In this document: piece after piece, positions 25,006-28,881 of the stretch
How positions within the stretch are numbered: the stretch's first letter is position 1
Layout of the letters: each line of letters opens with the position of its first letter
DNA from: CAZYQW01 sp964649825
GTDB taxonomy: Bacteria; Planctomycetota; B15-G4; JADJEK01
NCBI GenBank assembly: GCA_964649825.1
Contig: CAZYQW010000037.1
Location: forward strand, 1 to 28,881
DNA length: 28,881 nucleotides
Reading direction: 5' to 3'
Translations under genes and position numbers: made by a program
Notes under the pieces: model-generated
What the model was told of the DNA's origin: nothing
Databases searched by the model: none
The model's input: the letters and a program-made list of their open reading frames with translations, nothing else

Positions 25006-25929
25006 TCAGCGCGGGAGGGCGGGCTCGACCGCGAGAATCCGGCGTGGAACGGTGGACGCGGCGCGGATCGCGCGATCGCGCGCCACGCCGATGCTCGCGA
25101 GCCGTTCGACGCATTCGTCCAGGAGAGCGATCGACCCGGCCAAGTTGCCGGCCGCGTTGCGGGCGGTTCCGTCGCGGACGGTCAGTGTCTCGTTCCAGAC
25201 CGGGTAGTCGCCGTCGCCGCGTCCGGCCGGCGGGATCGCGTCGCTGATGAGGGCGAGGGACTCCGCCGGCTTGACGCGCGCGATGAGGCCGAGGACGCGG
25301 CGGTCGACGTGGTGCAAGTCCGCGATGACGTCGATCGTGATCTCGTCGTGCATCAGGCCGAACGTGAGCGGGCCCGGCTCACGGTGGTGGAGCGGGCGCA
25401 TCGCGTTGCAGAAATGGGTCATGTGCCGGGCGCCGGCCGCGGCCGCGAGTTCGAGGACTTCGAACGACGCGTCGGTGTGGCCGACCGCGACCACGGCGCC
25501 GCGCCGCGCGAACTCGCCCGCGAGGTCGATGCCGCCGGGGATCTCGGGCGCCATCGTGATCATCGGTCGACCGCTCGTCCCGGCGACGAGCGCGAGGAAC
25601 CGCTCCACGTCCGCTTCGCGCCGGCCGTCGAGAAAGGCGGCGGCGTGGAGCGCTCCGGCGCGGGCCGGGCTCACGAACGGCCCTTCGAAATGGATGCCCA
25701 GAGGGAGGGCGCCGCGTCCATCGCCGGGCGCACGCTCCGCCATCCACGGGCCGAGCCGGCCGAGAGCCGCCTCCAGGTCGTCGAGCCGGAGCGGAACGAA
25801 GGTGGGGAGGAAACCGTCGTATCCGCGCTCCGCGAGTCCCGCCGCCAGTCGGTCGAGCTCGTCGGGACCGGCGGTCACGACGTCGACGCCGAGAGCTCCG
25901 TGGATGTGGAGGTCGACGTATCGGCTCAT
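25006..25929 (-). CDS. nagA: N-acetylglucosamine-6-phosphate deacetylase, compact form
   Basis: 307 residues, against about 380 for typical NagA. The metal-dependent TIM barrel is complete: VDLHIHGALGVDVV at the very start, GIHFEGPFVSPARAGAL (metal-binding Glu), VVAVGHTDASFE, MTHFCNAMRPLHHREPG, and LISDAIPPAG with the catalytic Asp, then GNLAGSIALLDE. Missing are the N-terminal 50-odd residues and the C-terminal strands that form the small beta-sandwich of amidohydrolases. The start cannot move upstream, because ATG 25929 overlaps the murQ stop (ATGA). It would deacetylate GlcNAc-6-phosphate, the direct product of MurQ. Confidence 0.88.
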   Translation of the reverse strand: MSRYVDLHIHGALGVDVVTAGPDELDRLAAGLAERGYDGFLPTFVPLRLDDLEAALGRLGPWMAERAPGDGRGALPLGIHFEGPFVSPARAGALHAAAFLDGRREADVERFLALVAGTSGRPMITMAPEIPGGIDLAGEFARRGAVVAVGHTDASFEVLELAAAAGARHMTHFCNAMRPLHHREPGPLTFGLMHDEITIDVIADLHHVDRRVLGLIARVKPAESLALISDAIPPAGRGDGDYPVWNETLTVRDGTARNAAGNLAGSIALLDECVERLASIGVARDRAIRAASTVPRRILAVEPALPR

Positions 25930-26822
25930 TTCCTCTCCACGGGTGGATCGGCCTCGGCGCGCGCCGCATCCAGAAGCGCCTGACCCGCCGCCAGGGTGGC
26001 CGCGATGTTTCCATCGTGGTCCGCCAGCCGGCGCTGCGCCTCCTTGACGTCGATCCCGTAGATGCCGCGGATCAGGGCGATCGGGAGGTCCCAGTTCGAC
26101 GTCTCGAGCAGCTCCTCCGCCTCACTTCGCTCGACGGACAGGAGATCGACCACGATCCGCGTCGCGCGCGCGCGGAGCTTCGTGTTCGTTGGGCGCATGC
26201 CGACCATCTCGCCCTTGTAGATGAGCCCGAGCGATCTCATGACGGTGGTCGAGAGCATCGTCAGGACCATTTTCTGCGCGGAGCCCGCCTTCATGCGCGT
26301 CGACCCGGAGACGACCTCGGCTCCCGTGTGGAGCTCGATCGACTGGTCGCAGAGCTCCGCGATCGGTGTGCCCGGGTTGCAGACGAGTCCGACGGTTCCG
26401 GCGCCCTTCTCGCGGGCGAGCCGGAGCGCGGCGAGGACGTACGGCGTGGTCCCCGACGCGGCGATCGCGATCACGACGTCGTCTCGCTTCAACTTCAGCC
26501 GTTTCAGGTCCTTCACCGCGACGTTCGGGTCGTCCTCAGCGCCCTCGGTGCTGGTCCGCAGCGCCTTGTCGCCGCCGGCCATCAGCGCCACGACGCGGCC
26601 CGCGTCGAGCCCGAACGTGGGCGGGAGCTCGGCCGCGTCGACGGCGGCGAGGCGCCCGCTCGTCCCGGCACCGACGTAGATGCAGCGTCCTCCGACGCGC
26701 ATCCGTCGTGCCATCTCGTCCGCCACCGCGGCAATCGCCGGCAGCGCCTTCTCGATCTCCTCCATGACGGCGCGATCGGCCGCGTGGATTCGGTTCAGGT
26801 AGTCGAGAGTTTCATTGCTCAT
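25926..26822 (-). CDS. murQ: N-acetylmuramic acid 6-phosphate etherase MurQ
   Basis: 298 residues, typical for MurQ. The SIS sugar-isomerase-like fold shows in YVGAGTSGRLAAVDAAELPP (50-68), MAGGDKALRTSTEGAEDD with catalytic-region Glu residues, IAIAASGTTPYVLAAL, and EVVSGSTRMKAGSAQKMVL followed by NTKLRARA. MurQ splits the lactyl ether of MurNAc-6-phosphate to give GlcNAc-6-phosphate and D-lactate, a key step of peptidoglycan recycling. The downstream nagA gene takes the product further. ATG 26822 is chosen because longer versions would run through the opposite-strand tRNA-Sec gene and are not family-like. No murP or anmK is nearby. Confidence 0.95.
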   Translation of the reverse strand: MSNETLDYLNRIHAADRAVMEEIEKALPAIAAVADEMARRMRVGGRCIYVGAGTSGRLAAVDAAELPPTFGLDAGRVVALMAGGDKALRTSTEGAEDDPNVAVKDLKRLKLKRDDVVIAIAASGTTPYVLAALRLAREKGAGTVGLVCNPGTPIAELCDQSIELHTGAEVVSGSTRMKAGSAQKMVLTMLSTTVMRSLGLIYKGEMVGMRPTNTKLRARATRIVVDLLSVERSEAEELLETSNWDLPIALIRGIYGIDVKEAQRRLADHDGNIAATLAAGQALLDAARAEADPPVERK

Positions 26823-26837
26823 CGGTCGGGAGTCTCG

Positions 26838-26866
26838 TGCCGGAGAAGGGCGGGAGTTTCTAGAAT
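26838..26866 (+). promoter_or_regulatory. Probable selC promoter
   Basis: TAGAAT (26861-26866) matches the -10 consensus at five of six positions and ends 11 bases before the tRNA, a proper distance for transcription to begin just ahead of it. The -35 slot 17 bases upstream (TGCCGG) is poor. The site lies in the 55-base gap to the divergent murQ start. Confidence 0.45.
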
Positions 26867-26877
26867 CGTCGGGTCGC

Positions 26878-26975
26878 GGGAGCGGAAGGCGGCTGGTGTC
26901 GCCCGCGGTCTTCAAAGCCGTTTGCGGGGTCCCAAAGGGGCTCCGGGTGGGTTCGATTCCCATGCGCTCCCGCCA
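26878..26975 (+). tRNA. selC: tRNA-Sec (anticodon UCA), with encoded CCA
   Basis: 98 bases fold as a selenocysteine tRNA. The parts in order are: GGGAGCGG acceptor strand; AA linker; 6-bp D-stem GGCGGC/GTCGCC with tetraloop TGGT; anticodon arm GCGGT-CTTCAAA-GCCGT with anticodon TCA at 26912-26914; a 9-bp variable arm CGGGGTCCC/GGGGCTCCG closed by AAA; T-arm GTGGG-TTCGATT-CCCAT; then GCGCTCCC, discriminator G and CCA. The long D-stem, long variable arm and UCA anticodon are the known marks of bacterial tRNA-Sec. Seven of the eight acceptor pairs form; pair 8 is G against G. It is charged with Ser, then converted by SelA, encoded at 18684. Confidence 0.96.
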
Positions 26976-26987
26976 TCTCGATCTCCG

Positions 26988-28433
26988 CTATCGTCCGCGG
27001 AACCGCTTGCGAACGATGATGCGGAGCATCTTCGACGCGGTCTTGGCGAGATGGAAGAAGCTGGCCGAGTGCTTCGATTCACCGGCGACCCGGGGATAGT
27101 ACGACACCGGGATCTCGATGACGCGGCGGTGCATGCGGAGCACCTCGATCATCATCTCGGGCGCGAACTCGGGGCCCTTGCCGCTGAGCCGCCCCCGGAT
27201 CTTGCTGTAGACGTCGCGCCAGATCGCGCGGTAGGTGCATCCGACGTCGGTGAAGCGAGGTTCCTGGCTCCACCACAGGGCCTCGATGAACTTGCCCACG
27301 ATGACGTTCGCCCAGCGGACGATGCCGTGCATGTTCGTTCCCTGCTCTACCATCTGCCGCGTCGTGCGCGTGCCGATCACCATGTCGGCGTCCTTCATGT
27401 ACTCCAGCAGCTTGCCGAGGTCCTTGGCGCGGAACGAGTGATCCGCCTCGACCAGCACGAGGATGTCTCCCTCCGCTTCGTCCATGCCGCAGGTCAGCGC
27501 ATCGCCGTACCCGCGGAGCTTCTTCGATACGACGCGGGCACCGAGCTCGCGCGCGATCTCCGCGGTGCGATCGCCCGACTCGTTGTCCGCGACGACGACC
27601 TCGTCGACGAGAGGGAGGAAGTCGTTGACGACGTACGCGATCGATCCTTCCTCGTTCCAGGCCGGAATCACGACGCTGACCTTGTAGGAGGAGAACTCGC
27701 GGCTCCGAACGAGGTAGTTGGCGAGGTTCTGATCCTCGACCGAATTGATGTTGAGATAGTCGCCCTTCAGCATGAAGCCGCGGACCTTGCCGCCGTCCTT
27801 CACCAGGGTGCCGATCGCGTCCGTGAGCTCCACGCGACCGCTGCGCGCGTTCGGGGGCGTGCGCTCGATGGCGTCGAAGATCGACGGCCGGAACACGTAC
27901 GTGCCGCAGCCGAGGAAACGGTTCTCGATCGACTCCGGCTTCTCGATCAGGCGGTTGATGCAACCGTCGGCGATCTCCAGCGAGTAGTTCTTCATGATCC
28001 GTCGCGGATCGTTGGTCTCCAGCACCGCGCAGCCGGCCTCCCACGGCTCGTCGAGCGGCAGCATCTCCTCGTGGTTGGAGTCGAGGTAGAGTTCGTCGCC
28101 GAGGATGGCGACGAACGGCGCGGTGAGGAGTTCCTTGGCCTGATACAGGCCGCGGGCGAGGCCGATGCGGGGATCCTCGATCTCGACGTAGCGAATCGTG
28201 ACACCGTGAGCCGCGCCGTCGCCGAGGTATGCGATGACCTGCTCCTTGAGGTGTCCAACGATCACGACGATGTCGCGGATGCCGCAACGATCCCGCAGGA
28301 TCTCGAGGTTGCGCTGGAGCAAAGGCTTTCCGGCGACCTCGAGGAGGACCTTCGGAATGTGGATCGTGCGCGGGTAGGCGCGAACGCCGGCCCCGGCGGC
28401 GGGGAGGACGCCGAGTCGAACGTCGGTGCTCAT
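26988..28433 (-). CDS. Fusion of sugar nucleotidyltransferase and family-2 glycosyltransferase
   Basis: 481 residues with two domains. Residues 1 to about 240 are a nucleotidyltransferase of the RmlA/GlmU-N type: GVLPAAGAGVRAYPRT and PKVLLEVAGKPLLQRN at the start, VAILGDELYLD with the metal-binding Asp, and EKPESIENRFLGCGTYVF. From residue 250 comes a GT2 domain: YKVSVVIPAWNEEGSI, DEVVVADNESGDRTAEIA, LVEADHSF (DxD region), TDVGCTYRAIWRDVY. This resembles dolichyl/polyprenyl-phosphate sugar transferases. There is no membrane domain, only a basic C-terminus (KMLRIIVRKRFRGR). It may both make an NDP-sugar and transfer it, for example to a lipid carrier for surface glycans; the sugar is unknown. 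No good ribosome site precedes ATG 28433. Confidence 0.85.
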   Translation of the reverse strand: MSTDVRLGVLPAAGAGVRAYPRTIHIPKVLLEVAGKPLLQRNLEILRDRCGIRDIVVIVGHLKEQVIAYLGDGAAHGVTIRYVEIEDPRIGLARGLYQAKELLTAPFVAILGDELYLDSNHEEMLPLDEPWEAGCAVLETNDPRRIMKNYSLEIADGCINRLIEKPESIENRFLGCGTYVFRPSIFDAIERTPPNARSGRVELTDAIGTLVKDGGKVRGFMLKGDYLNINSVEDQNLANYLVRSREFSSYKVSVVIPAWNEEGSIAYVVNDFLPLVDEVVVADNESGDRTAEIARELGARVVSKKLRGYGDALTCGMDEAEGDILVLVEADHSFRAKDLGKLLEYMKDADMVIGTRTTRQMVEQGTNMHGIVRWANVIVGKFIEALWWSQEPRFTDVGCTYRAIWRDVYSKIRGRLSGKGPEFAPEMMIEVLRMHRRVIEIPVSYYPRVAGESKHSASFFHLAKTASKMLRIIVRKRFRGR

Positions 28434-28534
28434 GGAACGGGAGGTCGCGGCTGAGTGGATTCGATCATCGGGGTAGGGCCCGCGCCCTTCGCGGGCGGTT
28501 CGGCACGCCGTGTCACGCTCGCAGAACGTTCCAC

Positions 28535-28563
28535 AGGATACGGGTTCGTTTCGGCTCCCTCGA
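28535..28563 (-). promoter_or_regulatory. Possible promoter of the nucleotidyltransferase-glycosyltransferase gene
   Basis: On the minus strand TCGAGG (28563-28558) and TATCCT (28540-28535) are 17 bases apart. Transcription would leave a leader of about 95 bases containing a perfect 7-bp hairpin, GCCCGCG with CGCGGGC (28478-28496). Both hexamers are only partial matches to consensus. Confidence 0.3.
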
Positions 28564-28586
28564 CGATGGATCTAGAGGCGTCGATC

Positions 28587-28752
28587 CTAGCCGCCCATGG
28601 TGAAAGTCATTCCGGCTGCGGCGGGCCCTCGCGACCGATCTCTTCGTTGCAGGATCTTCGACGTACAGGCAGTACGCCTGCGGTCCTGCGCCTCGATCTC
28701 GGTCGCGATGACCTCGCCTCGCTTCGAAAGCACTTTCACCACGGGCTGCTAG
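28587..28752 (+). repeat. Palindromic MITE-like repeat, copy 2 (complete, 166 bp)
   Basis: The unit is bounded by 21-base terminal inverted repeats differing at two positions: CTAGCCGCCCATGGTGAAAG plus T at 28587-28607, and its counterpart ACTTTCACCACGGGCTGCTA plus G at 28732-28752. CTAG sits at both outer ends. Inside, TCGCGACCGA (28629-28638) pairs with TCGGTCGCGA (28699-28708), and CAGGC with GCCTG around AGTAC (28666-28680). It encodes nothing. Copy 1 at 1-144 is in the opposite orientation and nearly identical inside. Confidence 0.85.
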
Positions 28753-28780
28753 TGGTGTGATTCAGAGTTGTTGACGTTTC

Positions 28781-28880
28781 TCCGGGGCCCTCGTCATCGC
28801 TTGCTGCGTTGCTCCTCCTCGACGTATCTCGAATACGCGGTCGTCGTCGCGCCTTGCCAGCGACGACGATGACCTCCGGA
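28781..28880. repeat. Second palindromic repeat-like structure at the window end
   Basis: TCCGG (28781-28785) pairs with CCGGA (28876-28880), GTCATCG (28793-28799) with CGATGAC (28867-28873), and the centre CGTAT/ATACG surrounds CTCGA (about 28822-28836). The layout of an imperfect palindrome of about 100 bases resembles the neighbouring unit, but the sequence differs. No gene is seen between it and the preceding repeat. Confidence 0.45.
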
Positions 28881-28881
28881 T

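Noticed and set aside
26016..28454. An 812-codon plus-strand open frame across murQ, selC and the fusion gene
   Set aside because: It is antisense to two well-supported genes and runs through the tRNA-Sec gene; no recognisable protein features.
1..28881. CRISPR arrays, phage genes or a transposase
   Set aside because: No regularly spaced direct repeats, integrase, capsid or transposase motifs were found. The only mobile-like features are the non-coding repeats at the ends.

Overview
This is a GC-rich, densely coded bacterial window with frequent GTG/TTG starts and ATGA/GTGA gene overlaps. Its core is a peptidoglycan synthesis and division (dcw) cluster. A signal-peptide protein with prenyltransferase/terpenoid-cyclase-like repeats, a rhodanese-MauE pair and a secreted repeat protein ending in a PLPIDPALVGLQ-type tail suggest an uncultured Planctomycetota-like lineage. 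That is an inference from protein style only. Both window ends lie in repeat DNA, as at the ends of an assembled metagenomic contig.

Layout. 1-144: copy of a palindromic, MITE-like repeat. 448-13835 (+): dcw cluster with promoter and possible MraZ operator, then mraZ, rsmH, an ftsL-like gene, ftsI, murE, murF, a 327-bp gap with an inverted repeat, mraY, ftsW, a membrane-anchored double-LysM protein, murG, murC and murB. murD, ddl, ftsQ, ftsA and ftsZ are not in the window. A strong hairpin separates murB from a convergent minus-strand group: secreted repeat protein, VTT-domain membrane protein and recJ.

18684-21175 (+): selA and selD. selD contains an in-frame UGA at the active-site position (Sec22) followed by hairpins that fit a bacterial SECIS, so the selenophosphate synthetase is itself a selenoprotein. 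A four-S1-domain protein follows. Then come a minus-strand cyclase-like secreted protein, a plus-strand rhodanese/MauE pair, and a minus-strand murQ-nagA operon for recycling peptidoglycan amino sugars. At 26878-26975 (+) lies a complete tRNA-Sec gene (selC, anticodon UCA). A nucleotidyltransferase-glycosyltransferase 2 fusion follows on the minus strand, then a second, inverted copy of the end repeat and a further palindrome.

Two systems stand out. One is cell-wall synthesis plus recycling (dcw genes, murQ-nagA). The other is selenocysteine synthesis: selA, selD and selC are present, and only selB is not seen.
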